DNA of 64,000 nucleotides from CAXBBB01 sp963841855 (GCA_963841855.1 CAWJEJ010000003.1:372001-436000), one strand, 5' to 3'. Positions 33,472 to 42,979 are shown, counted from the stretch's first letter. Numbers and translations: made by a program. The notes: generated by a model from the letters alone, not told the origin.

Positions 33472-35633
33472 CAAAACGAGCGGCCCAGACGGAACGTGAG
33501 GCCGGGTGTGCCTCTGGTGAGGCTGCCGCTGAGCAGCAACTCGACCGGGCCAGCAGGCGTGTCGGTGCCCAGCGAAGCGGCGAAACCGGTGACAAAGTCG
33601 TCGGGGTCGAGCGACAGGTCGTTTCCCGCGCGTCCGGCGTCGAACAGCAGGCGGACGAAGATCGACGGACGCGCTTCGACCATAATCCCAGCGGCGGCGA
33701 CCTGAGCCGACGTGCCGAGCAGTTCTTGCTCGTCCGCGCCGTACAACGCGACGAACCGGCCAGGCAAGACAGTGGGAACGAGCGCACCGCCAACGTAGGC
33801 GAGTTGATCGGGCGTCGGATCGCCCCATCCATAGACCGCCGTCGCGCGTCCGATCAGCGACACGCGCGGCGCAACGGGCAGCGCGCCGCTCAGCGAGGCG
33901 AACGTGCGTCCGAACTCGGCGCCCAATCCGGGTGACCACTCGGCCTGCGCCTCGAATCGGTGGCCTCGGCTGGCGAATGCGCTGCGGTCGCGCGTGTCGC
34001 TGGCGGCGAAGGCGCCAATCGAAGCGTACGTCTCGCTGATCCCTTCGACTCCCTCAGGTGCCACGTCCGGCGCGGCGCTAACGTAGGTGACGGCTGGGCC
34101 AAACCCGGTCAGCAGCGACTCGAACAGCACCGGCCCCGTATAGACGCGCGCCGAAACCACCTCCAGCGCGCCCGAGGCGACGGCTCGATTGGCTCCGGCA
34201 AACACGTCGACGGGAACGGACGAGTAGCCCGCCGTGCCCGTAACGGTCCAGCGCGAGTCGATGCCCAGGCGGGTGAAGTAGAGCGCGCGCAGTTGGGTCT
34301 GGTCGCCCAGCCGAGCTTCGAGAAGGGCCGTGCTGCCGAAGCGCAGGCGATTTTGGAGAGTGAGCGTGAAGAGCAGCGCGGCGTCGTACTGCGTGTCGTA
34401 GCTGAACCCAAAGCCCAGGCGGTCTAGGGCCGCAGCGCGCACATCGAAGACCAGCGTGTTGCCCAGCGGCGTGGACTCGACGGAGTACGTCACCAGGTCG
34501 AACGCGCCGGTCGTGTAGACGCGTCGGACGGCAGCCGCGACTTCCGACTGGCCGACCATGCGTCCCTCGGGCGGTAGGTCGAACGCCAGGCGCGAGCGGA
34601 CGAGGTCGCGCGCCTGCCCGCTGGCTCCCCGCACCTCGACGCGGCGGACGAGCAGCGGAGCGCTTTCGGGCGGCAGCGGGCTGACCGGCGTCCGACCGAC
34701 GCGCTCGGCGAGGGCGCGTAGAGCCGGAAGCTGGGCACGCGCGGCCTCTTCTCCCCGCGCGATCCAAGACTCGGCCTGGTCGAACGCGAACGGCGACAGG
34801 CCCTCGACGTCCGGCTCGATCACCACGTCGCACAGTTCGCGCTGCTGGGCCGTGATCAGGTCGGCGGCGTAGAAGGCGGCGTTGACGAACACGTCGAAAA
34901 ACGTCGGAGGCGCGTCACCCGCGTCGGCGGCTTTGGACACGTCGACGCAGACGAGCACGTCGGCTCCGAGCGCCTGAGCGTCCTCGGCGGGCAGGTTGCG
35001 GATCAGGCCGCCGTCGATGTAGCGCGTGCCGCCGATCTCGACCGGGTCGAACAGGCTCGGAAGCGACATGCTGGCGCGGATGGCGAGCGGCAGCGATCCC
35101 GACGTGAGGCGCTCGGCCTCGCCCGTCTCGGTGTTGACGACGACGGCGGCGAACGGGCGCGGAAGCTGGGTAAAGTCGCGCGTCTGAGCGGCGGGCCACG
35201 TCAAGTCGGCGAGCAGTTCGAAGATGCCCTGACCCGCTACCAGACCGGACGGAAGCGTCAACCCTCCGCCTTCGATGGGCAGCGAAACGAGCGTGCCTCC
35301 GGCTCCGACGCGCGTTTCCAAACCCGACTCGCGGCGGTCGACAGCGTCGATGAAGAGCGCTGTCCAGTCGCGCGACACGACCACTTCTTCCATCCGGTCG
35401 GGCGTGTAGCCCAGCGCGTACATCCCGCCGACGATGGACCCCATGCTCGTCCCCGTCACCACGTCGACCGGCAATCCCGCCTCTTCGATCAGCCGAATCG
35501 CGCCGACATGGGCGATGCCTTTGGCCGATCCGCCCGAGAGCACTAGCCCGACCGTCGGGCGCCGAGGAGCATCCGCGTTCGATTGAGCCAGCACCGAAGG
35601 CGCGATCAGCAGCAGAGCGAGAAGCCGAACCAT
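33471..35633 (-). CDS. patatin-like phospholipase with POTRA and beta-barrel (PlpD-type)
   Basis: A 720-residue secreted or outer-membrane protein from the ATG at 35633 (MVRLLALLLIAPSVLAQ signal). Residues 25-280 are patatin: oxyanion GGSAKG at 34-39, nucleophile Ser63 in GTSMGS and Asp207 in DGG. A POTRA-like region with VRRVEVRGASG follows near 340, then a long barrel to a C-terminal Phe (LTFRLGRSF), as in PlpD-type (type Vd) autotransporters. It would cleave phospholipids at the cell surface or in the periplasm. It lies between the RND pump genes and the SpoIIAA-like/MscS genes in one direction, an unusual setting. Confidence 0.9.
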   Translation of the reverse strand: MVRLLALLLIAPSVLAQSNADAPRRPTVGLVLSGGSAKGIAHVGAIRLIEEAGLPVDVVTGTSMGSIVGGMYALGYTPDRMEEVVVSRDWTALFIDAVDRRESGLETRVGAGGTLVSLPIEGGGLTLPSGLVAGQGIFELLADLTWPAAQTRDFTQLPRPFAAVVVNTETGEAERLTSGSLPLAIRASMSLPSLFDPVEIGGTRYIDGGLIRNLPAEDAQALGADVLVCVDVSKAADAGDAPPTFFDVFVNAAFYAADLITAQQRELCDVVIEPDVEGLSPFAFDQAESWIARGEEAARAQLPALRALAERVGRTPVSPLPPESAPLLVRRVEVRGASGQARDLVRSRLAFDLPPEGRMVGQSEVAAAVRRVYTTGAFDLVTYSVESTPLGNTLVFDVRAAALDRLGFGFSYDTQYDAALLFTLTLQNRLRFGSTALLEARLGDQTQLRALYFTRLGIDSRWTVTGTAGYSSVPVDVFAGANRAVASGALEVVSARVYTGPVLFESLLTGFGPAVTYVSAAPDVAPEGVEGISETYASIGAFAASDTRDRSAFASRGHRFEAQAEWSPGLGAEFGRTFASLSGALPVAPRVSLIGRATAVYGWGDPTPDQLAYVGGALVPTVLPGRFVALYGADEQELLGTSAQVAAAGIMVEARPSIFVRLLFDAGRAGNDLSLDPDDFVTGFAASLGTDTPAGPVELLLSGSLTRGTPGLTFRLGRSF

Positions 35634-35729
35634 AGGACCGGAGCAAGTGGGTGAGTGGTGCAGACAGCAGATTAGCCTGGGACACCCGGGCGCGTGGGTG
35701 AACACTCTGTCAGCACTGCGTCCACCCGC

Positions 35730-35843
35730 CTACCGCATCAGCGCGTGAGCCAGGCTGTTTAGCGCAACGGCCAGGCCGAAGCCGAGCAGGTTGGCCGTGA
35801 GGCCACGAGAACCGTGACGCAAAGGCGAAGATGGGAAAGTCAT
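35730..35843 (-). CDS. small single-TM membrane protein 2 (37 residues)
   Basis: An ATG-started frame of 37 codons: a short Ser/Arg-rich N-terminus (MTFPSSPLRHGSRG), then one hydrophobic helix (LTANLLGFGLAVALNSLAHAL) ending in MR. It lies 50 bases after microprotein 1 and 96 bases before the patatin gene, all on the minus strand. Too short for similarity-based naming. Orientation, spacing and the clean helix support a real gene, perhaps an accessory subunit of the pump or the patatin protein. It could still be a chance frame. Confidence 0.45.
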   Translation of the reverse strand: MTFPSSPLRHGSRGLTANLLGFGLAVALNSLAHALMR

Positions 35844-35893
35844 GAGGGATAGGAGGTTAGCGGATGGAAGAGCCGACGCTGAAGAACTCGGCG

Positions 35894-36007
35894 TCACGAG
35901 CGAGTGCGGCTGTGGAAGAGCAGCCAGGCGAGCAGGCCGAGGGCGCCCGCCACGACGACGGCTGGAATCGCGACCAGGATGTGGAGCATGACAGAGACGT
36001 AGAACAT
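35894..36007 (-). CDS. small single-TM membrane protein 1 (37 residues)
   Basis: The ATG at 36007 (or 35989, 31 residues) opens a frame with one strong helix, MLHILVAIPAVVVAGALGLL then AWLLFHSRTRS, that is Nin/Cout by the positive-inside rule reversed or a small anchor with a basic tail. It starts 81 bases after the RND pump stop in the same direction. Small helices that modulate RND pumps are known (AcrZ with AcrB), so a similar role is a reasonable guess. Sequence identity to AcrZ is not claimed. The two start codons sit in a repeated CTCTGTCATG/CGTCTCTGTCATG context. Confidence 0.5.
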   Translation of the reverse strand: MFYVSVMLHILVAIPAVVVAGALGLLAWLLFHSRTRS

Positions 36008-36088
36008 GACAGAGAGGGACAACGTCACCGGGCGATCCGCGCGTCGCCCTGGTGAGACCGGCGAGGCGAGCGCCCCGGATCGGGTGGT

Positions 36089-39000
36089 TTAGGCCGAGCG
36101 GACGGGCTGGACGGCAGGGACGGCGCCGGCGGGCATGCCGTCTCCACCGCTGCTGGCGACTCGTACGTCGTGGGCGCTGGCCTTGCGGCGGGCGAAGAGG
36201 GCCGAGAGCGCACCGCCGAGCGAGTCGAAGATCGAGTAGAGGACCGGCACGATGACGAGCGTCAGGAACGTCGCGAACGTCAGGCCCGAGATGATCGTCG
36301 TACCCATCGGCCCCCAGAACTGCGTGTTTTCGCTGCCGAACTGGAAGGCCGGATCGAACGCGACGAGCAGGCCGACGAAGTCGACGTTGATGCCGAATGT
36401 GAGCGGAATCAGGCCGATGACCGTCGTCAGAGCCGTCAGCAGGACAGGGCGCAGGCGTGTCGCCCCGGCTTCGATGATGGCCTCGCGCTTGTCCATGCCT
36501 CCGGCGCGCAGTTGCTGCGCGTAGTCGACGAGGACGATGTTGTTGTTGACCACGATGCCCGCCAGCGAGATCAGGCCGATGAACGTCATCAGGCCGAACG
36601 GCGTCTGGGTCAGGATCAGCCCGAGCAGGACCCCGATCAGGCTCAGCCCGACGGCGACCATGATCAGGAACGGCGGCGCGACCGAGTTGAACTGCGCGAT
36701 CAGGATGAGGAAGATGAACGCGACACCAAGTAGCAGCGCGGTCGTGAGGAAGCCGAAGCTCTCGGCCTGGTCCTCATTCTCGCCCGTGTAGCGCAGCGTG
36801 TACCCCGCAGGCAGCGACTCGGCGAACTCGGCCATGCGCGCCTGAGCCAGCGGCAGCACGTCCGATGTCGCGTAGCCCGGCGCGGTCTCGCCCGAGAGCG
36901 TCACGACGGGGTCGAGGTCGAGGCGCGTGATCGAGCCGACGCCCGACGAGCGGACGAAATCGGCGACCGATACGAGCGGCACGGTTTCGTCGCCCGAGCG
37001 GATGATCAGGTTGCGCAGCGCGCTCACGTCGTTGCGGTCGGCCTCGCGCAGGCGGACGGTCACGTCGTACTCGTCCTCGCCCTCGCGGTAGGTCGTCGCC
37101 TTGCTGCCGCTGACGGCGGTGCGGATGGCGCTGGCGATCTGCTGCGTCGACAGGCCGAAGCGGGCCGCGCGCTCCCTATCGATCACGATCTGCTCTTCGG
37201 GGCGCCCCGAGTTGACGTTGGTTTTGAGGTCGACCAGTCCGGCGATCTCGCCGCTATCGGCGGCGCGCTGGAGGACCAGCCGGGCTTCTTCGCTGAGCGT
37301 GATGAGCCGGTCGAAGTCAGGCCCCGACAGCTCGATGTTGACCGGCGCTCCGGTCGAGGGGCCGCTTTCGCTCTGGTCGATGTCGACGCGGGCGCCGGTG
37401 ATGCCCGCCAAGCCTTCGCGGATGGCCGCGACTGTGTTGACGGACGACTCGCTGCGCTTGGCATAGTCGACGATGCCCAGCGTGATCTGGCTGCGGTCGG
37501 CCTGCGACGAACCGCCGCCAAACCCCGAGCTTCCGCCCACGCCGACGTTGACGAGCGCGTTCTCGACGTTGTTCGACACGGCGGGCGACGAGGCGAGCAG
37601 GGCGTCGACGCGCTCCTGAGCCGTCAGCGCCAGACCGTTCGACGCTTCGAGGTTGGTGCCGATTCCGCCTTCGACCGTGATGCTGATCTGCGCCGGGTCG
37701 CTCGTAGGGAAGAACTCGACGCCGGTTGGTGCCAGCGCGTAAACGATGAGGACGGCGAAGAACAGCCCGAGCACGCCCGAGAGCAGTCCGGCGCGGTTGT
37801 CGGTCAGGACCAGGCGCGAGCGGCCACGTCCGAGCAGCATTCCGGCCAGTCCGACGGCGACGACGAGGATCGGAAGCGACATCACGACGATCACGCTGTG
37901 CAGCTGCATCGCGCCGCCGACGAACGAGATCATGAGCGCCGCCAGAATGCCGACGCCGACGAACAGGCCCGCTTTGACACTCCTCGCGGCTCCCAGGAAG
38001 ACAAGTTCGAGCGTGTGGAAAAAGACGCCCAGCAGCCCGACGACCAGCAGCAGCAGACCCGGCCCGAGCAGGATCCACGCTCCGGCACCAGCGAACGAGA
38101 ACGCGGCTCCGCCCACGATGGACAGCAGCGCGCCCAGCGTCAGCGCGCCGACGGCTCCGACGTTGCGCAGGTAGGCGCGCTTGACGGTATAGTCACGCTC
38201 GAGCATCCAACTCAGCGCGCCCCGATAGAACTCGGACAGGCGCGGCAGCAGCGAGCCGGTGAACCAGTCGGCCAGCGGTTTGAGCGCCCACTTGTAGACG
38301 GCCCACACGATGGCGCCGCCGATGACGAGCACGCCCAGCGTGATCGGATTGACGACGGCCAGGAAGACGGCTGCGACGGCCATCAGCGCCAGCGATACGC
38401 GGCGTGTCCACGGGCTGGGCGTCGATCCTTCGCTCTCGGCTTCGTCGGCGTCGACGCGGACGAGGTAGCCGGTGATGACGGGGTTGATCAGCAGCGCAAC
38501 GAACAGGCTCGACGTGAGCGTGACGATCAGCGTCAGCGGCAGGTAGCTCATGAACTCGCCGATCAGGCCGGGCCAGAACAGCATCGGCGCAAAGACGGCG
38601 ACCGTCGTGGCGGTCGACGCGACGACGGCGGGGCCGACTTCCGCCGTTGCGAGTTTAGCCGCTTCCCATCGCTCGTGGCCTTCCTCGCGGAAGCGGTAGA
38701 TGTTCTCGACGATCACGACCGCGTTGTCGACCAACATCCCCAGCGCGATGATGAGGCTGAACAGCACGACCATGTTGAGCGTCGTGCCCATGATCAGGAA
38801 GACGATGAACGAGAGCAGCATCGACAGCGGAATCGCCACGCCGACGAGCATCGCGTTACGGACGCCGAGGAAGAAGAGCAGCACGATCACGACGCAGAGG
38901 ACGCCCGCGATGATGTTGTTCTCGAGGTCAGAGACCAGCGTTTTGACCTGCTCGGACTGATCGCCCGTGATCAGCACCTGCGTCCCGGTCGGCAGCGCGT

Positions 39001-39964
39001 AGCCGCCCAGAAGCGTGCGTACTCTTTCGGCGATGTCGATGATGTTGCCGTCGGCGCGCTTCTTGACGTTGAGCGAGACGACCTGGGCGTAGCCGGTATC
39101 GTCGGTCTGGACTAGGTCGCCGTCCTCGTTTTCGCGCTGCGTCACGCGAAGCCGTGCATAGGTCGAACGTTCCTGAAAGCCGAACGCGACGGTCGCCACG
39201 TCGCGGACATAGACGGGCGTGCCGCCGGGCGCCGCTACGACGAAGTCTTCGATGACGCGGGGATCGCGGATCGTGCCGTCGACGCGCACCAGCACGCTCG
39301 ACCGCGCCTCGTCGATGGTGCCCCCGGGAATGTTGGCGTCTTCGGTGCGGATGGCCGTGATCAGGTCGTCGAGCGTCAGGTCGTAGGCGTCGAGCGCGAC
39401 CCGGTCGGCGTTGACCTGCACCTCGCGTTCGAGTCCGCCGACCAGGTCGACTTCGAGCACGCCCGCCAGCGCCTCGATCTCGTCCTGCAAATCCTCGGCG
39501 ACCTCTTTCAGACGCGAGAGCGGATAATCTGCCGCCAGGTTGACCGTCATGATCGGAAATTCGGACAGGTCGATTTCGGTGACGATGGGGTCTTCGGCGT
39601 CGGCGGGAAGCTCGGACTGCGCCAGGTCGATGGCGTCGCGGACGAGCTGCTTGGCTTCGGTCAGGTCGACGTCGCCCGTGAACTCGGCGACGACCGACGA
39701 GACGCCTTCGCTGGACGTGGAGCGGACTTCGTCGAGTCCGCTGATGCCCTGGATCTCCTGCTCGATGGGCAGCGTGACGAGCGAGGCCACGTCGGTCGGG
39801 CTGGCGCCGGGATAGATCGTCGTCACGATGATCTGCGGGATCGTGATCGACGGGTTGGACTCTTTGGGCAGCGAGACGTAGGCGTAGAACCCACCCGCGA
39901 ACAGGAGCAGCGTGAGCACGATCATGCTCGTGCGGTACGCGATAGCGGTGTTGGTGATTTTCAT
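36089..39964 (-). CDS. RND-family efflux transporter, enlarged
   Basis: A 1291-residue inner-membrane proton-driven pump; normal family length is about 1020-1060. N-terminal helix MKITNTAIAYRTSMIVLTLL, porter domain with SLPKESNPSITIP and GASPTDV, and TM4 motif GMLVDNAVVIVEN near 409-421. C-terminal half with GLISLAGIVVNNNIVLVD and the closing TLVIVPVLY helix. Residues about 520-725, between TM6 and the helix before VEFFPTSDP, contain some six extra hydrophobic segments, which would raise the helix count from 12 to about 18. It exports drugs, lipids or envelope compounds through the membrane-fusion protein and TolC-like channel encoded just upstream. Confidence 0.93.
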   Translation of the reverse strand: MKITNTAIAYRTSMIVLTLLLFAGGFYAYVSLPKESNPSITIPQIIVTTIYPGASPTDVASLVTLPIEQEIQGISGLDEVRSTSSEGVSSVVAEFTGDVDLTEAKQLVRDAIDLAQSELPADAEDPIVTEIDLSEFPIMTVNLAADYPLSRLKEVAEDLQDEIEALAGVLEVDLVGGLEREVQVNADRVALDAYDLTLDDLITAIRTEDANIPGGTIDEARSSVLVRVDGTIRDPRVIEDFVVAAPGGTPVYVRDVATVAFGFQERSTYARLRVTQRENEDGDLVQTDDTGYAQVVSLNVKKRADGNIIDIAERVRTLLGGYALPTGTQVLITGDQSEQVKTLVSDLENNIIAGVLCVVIVLLFFLGVRNAMLVGVAIPLSMLLSFIVFLIMGTTLNMVVLFSLIIALGMLVDNAVVIVENIYRFREEGHERWEAAKLATAEVGPAVVASTATTVAVFAPMLFWPGLIGEFMSYLPLTLIVTLTSSLFVALLINPVITGYLVRVDADEAESEGSTPSPWTRRVSLALMAVAAVFLAVVNPITLGVLVIGGAIVWAVYKWALKPLADWFTGSLLPRLSEFYRGALSWMLERDYTVKRAYLRNVGAVGALTLGALLSIVGGAAFSFAGAGAWILLGPGLLLLVVGLLGVFFHTLELVFLGAARSVKAGLFVGVGILAALMISFVGGAMQLHSVIVVMSLPILVVAVGLAGMLLGRGRSRLVLTDNRAGLLSGVLGLFFAVLIVYALAPTGVEFFPTSDPAQISITVEGGIGTNLEASNGLALTAQERVDALLASSPAVSNNVENALVNVGVGGSSGFGGGSSQADRSQITLGIVDYAKRSESSVNTVAAIREGLAGITGARVDIDQSESGPSTGAPVNIELSGPDFDRLITLSEEARLVLQRAADSGEIAGLVDLKTNVNSGRPEEQIVIDRERAARFGLSTQQIASAIRTAVSGSKATTYREGEDEYDVTVRLREADRNDVSALRNLIIRSGDETVPLVSVADFVRSSGVGSITRLDLDPVVTLSGETAPGYATSDVLPLAQARMAEFAESLPAGYTLRYTGENEDQAESFGFLTTALLLGVAFIFLILIAQFNSVAPPFLIMVAVGLSLIGVLLGLILTQTPFGLMTFIGLISLAGIVVNNNIVLVDYAQQLRAGGMDKREAIIEAGATRLRPVLLTALTTVIGLIPLTFGINVDFVGLLVAFDPAFQFGSENTQFWGPMGTTIISGLTFATFLTLVIVPVLYSIFDSLGGALSALFARRKASAHDVRVASSGGDGMPAGAVPAVQPVRSA

Positions 39965-40026
39965 GGCAGAGTGGGTAGAGAGCGGAGCGAGGGTACGGCG
40001 TGGCCTTGGATTGGCGAGCGGTCGGG

Positions 40027-41154
40027 TCAGCGGGTGGCGAGCGCTGGGAGGCTGGTGGCCGAGCGCGTCACCTCGACGGTTTCGCCGCCCGAGAGCGTGT
40101 TCTGACCGAGCACGACGACGCGGTCTCCGGCCTTGAGTCCGGCCGTGACGACGACGCGTCCGCCCTGCTCCTCGCCCAGGATGACCTCGCGGCGCGTGGC
40201 CGTAGCCGACTCTCCGCTGCCCTGGACGACGAACAGGCTGGCCGCCGACTCGCTGACGATCACGGCGTCGAGCGGCACGACCAGCGCCTGGGCGACTTCC
40301 TCGCGCGGCACGCTCAGGCGGACCACCATTTCGGGCTTGAGTTGTCCACCGTCGCTGGGACGCACGCGGATCGGGTAGGTCCGGCTGTCCGGGTCGATGG
40401 CCGTTCCGACGAACGTGACGACGCCCGTCATCTCGCTCATGCCGACGGCCGACGAGGTGATGCGCACGCGCGTGCCCTCGGTCACGGCTCCGGCATAGCG
40501 CTCGGGCACCCCCGCGACGATTTCCATGTTGCCCGGCGAGACGATCCGCACGACCTGGGTGCCGGGACTGACCTGCTCGCCCCTATCGACGACGTGTTCT
40601 TCGATGCGGCCCGCAAACGGCGCGACGATGCGCGTGTTGTCGAGCTGCGCCTGCGACTGCACCAGCGCGGCCTGCGCCTGGGCGACGGCGGCCTGCGCCT
40701 GGGCTTGCTCGGCCCGAACGCTGGCGAATTCGAGCGCGCTGATGATCGAGTCGGCCACCAGGCGCTGCTGGCGGTCGAGCGACTCGGTGGCGAGGTCGAG
40801 GCGCGCCTGCGAGGCGCGCAGCGACGCCCGCGACTGCTCGACTCCGGCGGCGAGCACGCCCGGATCGATCTGCGCGACGACCGTTCCCCGGCTGACGGTG
40901 CGGCCCAGCGCGGCGAGACGGGTGATCGTGCCCGACGCTTGGGCGGCGAGCGTGGCGTCGTCCGGCGCTTCGACGGTCGCCGTGAGTTCGACCGACAGTT
41001 CGTAGGTCGACGGCTGCACGTCGAGCACCTCGACGCGCGTCGAGGTGAGCGCTGCGGGAGCCGCTGCGGCCGGATCGGGATCGCTCGAAGAGCAGGCGGC
41101 GAGCATCAGGCAGAGCGAGCCGATGGCGGCGCGGGAGGCGAAAGAGAGAGTCAT
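40027..41154 (-). CDS. RND efflux membrane-fusion (periplasmic adaptor) lipoprotein
   Basis: A 375-residue adaptor from the ATG at 41154 (MTLSFASRAAIGSLCLMLAAC, lipobox). Order: barrel-sandwich/lipoyl half (GTITRLAALGRTVSRGTVVAQID), a coiled-coil hairpin rich in Ala and Gln (AQAQAAVAQAQAALVQSQAQ), lipoyl second half (IVAPFAGRIEEHVVDRGEQVSPG), beta-barrel and membrane-proximal domains (LVVPLDAVIVSES, VTAGLKAGDRVVV). It joins the inner-membrane pump to the outer-membrane channel. It starts 50 bases after the TolC-like stop and ends 62 bases before the pump. Confidence 0.93.
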   Translation of the reverse strand: MTLSFASRAAIGSLCLMLAACSSSDPDPAAAAPAALTSTRVEVLDVQPSTYELSVELTATVEAPDDATLAAQASGTITRLAALGRTVSRGTVVAQIDPGVLAAGVEQSRASLRASQARLDLATESLDRQQRLVADSIISALEFASVRAEQAQAQAAVAQAQAALVQSQAQLDNTRIVAPFAGRIEEHVVDRGEQVSPGTQVVRIVSPGNMEIVAGVPERYAGAVTEGTRVRITSSAVGMSEMTGVVTFVGTAIDPDSRTYPIRVRPSDGGQLKPEMVVRLSVPREEVAQALVVPLDAVIVSESAASLFVVQGSGESATATRREVILGEEQGGRVVVTAGLKAGDRVVVLGQNTLSGGETVEVTRSATSLPALATR

Positions 41155-41204
41155 CAGAGGGCGGGGAGAGTCGGTAGAAGAGGTCTTGGAGAGGCGGCGG
41201 CGAT

Positions 41205-42821
41205 TCACCGGGCGCTGGGGGCTGAGGCGCTGGTCGCGGACTGCACGAGCGTAGTCGGCTGCCGGGCGGCGGGCTGCCCGATGGCGCTGGCGAATGCGCT
41301 CTCGGCGATCAGGTAGTCGTAGGCGGCGCTGGCGAGGTCGAGGCGCGTCTGGTCGAGCTGCTGCGAGGCTTCGCGCAGTTCGAACGGCGACGAAACGCCT
41401 TCCTGGACGCGCACTTCGGCAAACGTGTAGTTGGTGGCGGCGCGCTCCTCGTTGCGCTGGCGGGCGAGGATGCGCTCCCTGGCGGCCCGCACGTCGCGCA
41501 GCGCCTGGGCCACTTCGAGGCGGACGCTCTCGCCCAGCTGCTCGGCCTGCAACTCGGCCTGCTCGACGGCGATTCGCTGCTGCCGAATCTGCGCGCTGCG
41601 CTGCCCTCCGGTGAACAGGTTCCACGACAGGCGGACGCCCACGCTCACGTTGGGATTCCAATAGTTGGAGCTGAAAAAGCCGTTCTCGTCCTGCTCGAAG
41701 GCGAACGGGTCGTCGGGATCGCTGAGGACGGTCGAGCGGTCGTCGGGGACGCTGCCGGTATAGGACAGGTCGGCGAACGCGCTGATCGACGGCAGGCGCT
41801 GCGCCTTGGTGACGCGCACCTGCAAGCGGCTGAGTTCGACCTGCAACGCCGCCTGGGTCAGATCGGCGCGTCGTTCGAGCGCGGTTTCTACGGCGTCTTC
41901 GGCCGGAATGCTGGCATAGAGAAAGGCATCCTGCACGTCCAGATCACCCTGCAACTGCACGTCGCGCGCGACGGCGACGCCCAGCGTCAGTTTGAGGTTA
42001 TCGAGCGCCGTTTGGACGCTGGCCCGCGCGTCGATGAGCTGGGCCTCGGTGTTGCCCAGTTCGACTTCGGCGGTCAGGCGGTCGTACTTGGGCGCCGCGC
42101 CGACCTCGACGCGGAGCGCGGTCTCCTCGACCGTCCGGCTGACGCGCCGCGCGCTCGACTCGAAGACGCCGACTTGCCGCTGGGCGAGCAGGACCGCGTA
42201 GTAGGCCTGGCGCGCATTGTCGGCGGCGATCTGGGCCTGGCGCTCGGCTCCGAGTTCGCTGGCCTGCTCGGCCGTGCGCGCCCCCCGGATGCCCGGAATG
42301 GCCGAGCCGTTGAAGAGCGGCTGGGTGATCGACACGCCGCCGGTGATCTGCGTTGGCACGCCGAACGGGTTGTCCGAGCCGCCCAGGTTGATGCCTGCGG
42401 CCTGGTAGCCTTCGGCCTGTCGGCGCTGAAACTCGGCGAGCGAGATGGGAGTGGTCGCCGGGTTGCCGTCCGTGCGCGCTTCTTCGTTGAAGGCGAGCCA
42501 GCCGACCGAGCCAATCGACCCGAAGAGTCCGCCCGCGTCGCTTCCGGCAAAGGGATCGGCCTGCTTGACGTTGCGCGTGTACGAGCCGTTGGCTGAGACC
42601 TGGGGCAAGATCTGCCCCCACGCCTCGCGCACCTGGGCTTCTGCGGTCTCGACGTCGTAGCGGCTGGCGCGCAGAGCGTAGTTCTGGGCGAGCGCGATGG
42701 CGACGGCGTCGTCGACCGAGAGGACGAGCGGAGCGCCGGTGGCGGCAGCGGCGGGTGTGAACTGAGCGCGGACGGGCGCGGCGGCCAGCAGGCAGGCCAG
42801 GAGGAGCAGGCGGAAGGGCAT
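41205..42821 (-). CDS. TolC-family outer-membrane efflux channel
   Basis: A 538-residue outer-membrane efflux protein from the ATG at 42821 (MPFRLLLLACLLAAAPVRAQ signal). Two repeats of the TolC fold: LSVDDAVAIALAQNYALRASR starts the first helical hairpin, a barrel segment carries the SITQPLFNGSAIPG strand, and VGVRLSWNLFTGGQ marks the second. The long helices are Gln/Ala-rich. First gene of the efflux operon. A GTGGTG-N5-CACCAC dyad lies about 130 bases upstream, which suggests operator control of the whole run. Confidence 0.94.
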   Translation of the reverse strand: MPFRLLLLACLLAAAPVRAQFTPAAAATGAPLVLSVDDAVAIALAQNYALRASRYDVETAEAQVREAWGQILPQVSANGSYTRNVKQADPFAGSDAGGLFGSIGSVGWLAFNEEARTDGNPATTPISLAEFQRRQAEGYQAAGINLGGSDNPFGVPTQITGGVSITQPLFNGSAIPGIRGARTAEQASELGAERQAQIAADNARQAYYAVLLAQRQVGVFESSARRVSRTVEETALRVEVGAAPKYDRLTAEVELGNTEAQLIDARASVQTALDNLKLTLGVAVARDVQLQGDLDVQDAFLYASIPAEDAVETALERRADLTQAALQVELSRLQVRVTKAQRLPSISAFADLSYTGSVPDDRSTVLSDPDDPFAFEQDENGFFSSNYWNPNVSVGVRLSWNLFTGGQRSAQIRQQRIAVEQAELQAEQLGESVRLEVAQALRDVRAARERILARQRNEERAATNYTFAEVRVQEGVSSPFELREASQQLDQTRLDLASAAYDYLIAESAFASAIGQPAARQPTTLVQSATSASAPSAR

Positions 42822-42952
42822 CGGAGGCAGAGGTGTCGCGGAAAGACCGGGCGACGGGAGATGTCGCGTGGTGTCTTTCTTAGACGAGTGCCTGCGTGGG
42901 CTGGTCGGCTCGGTTTCCACCCTATCGGCGCCACCCGCGTCACCCTCTGCGC

Positions 42953-42969
42953 GTGGTGAGGTTCACCAC
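42953..42969. promoter_or_regulatory. dyad GTGGTG-N5-CACCAC upstream of the efflux operon
   Basis: GTGGTGA at 42953-42959 and TCACCAC at 42963-42969 form a perfect 7-bp inverted repeat around GGT. Same half-sites and 5-base spacing (counting GTGGTG and CACCAC) as the sites at 51399 and, with one mismatch, 44809. Likely regulator-binding site for the minus-strand efflux operon. Confidence 0.6.
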
Positions 42970-42979
42970 AGCCGCGCCG

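Noticed and set aside
35640..35710. Search for a fourth GTGGTG-N5-CACCAC site before the patatin gene
   Set aside because: GTGGTG occurs near 35656 but no CACCAC half-site at the right spacing; CACCC/GGGTG elements nearby form a different, weak dyad.
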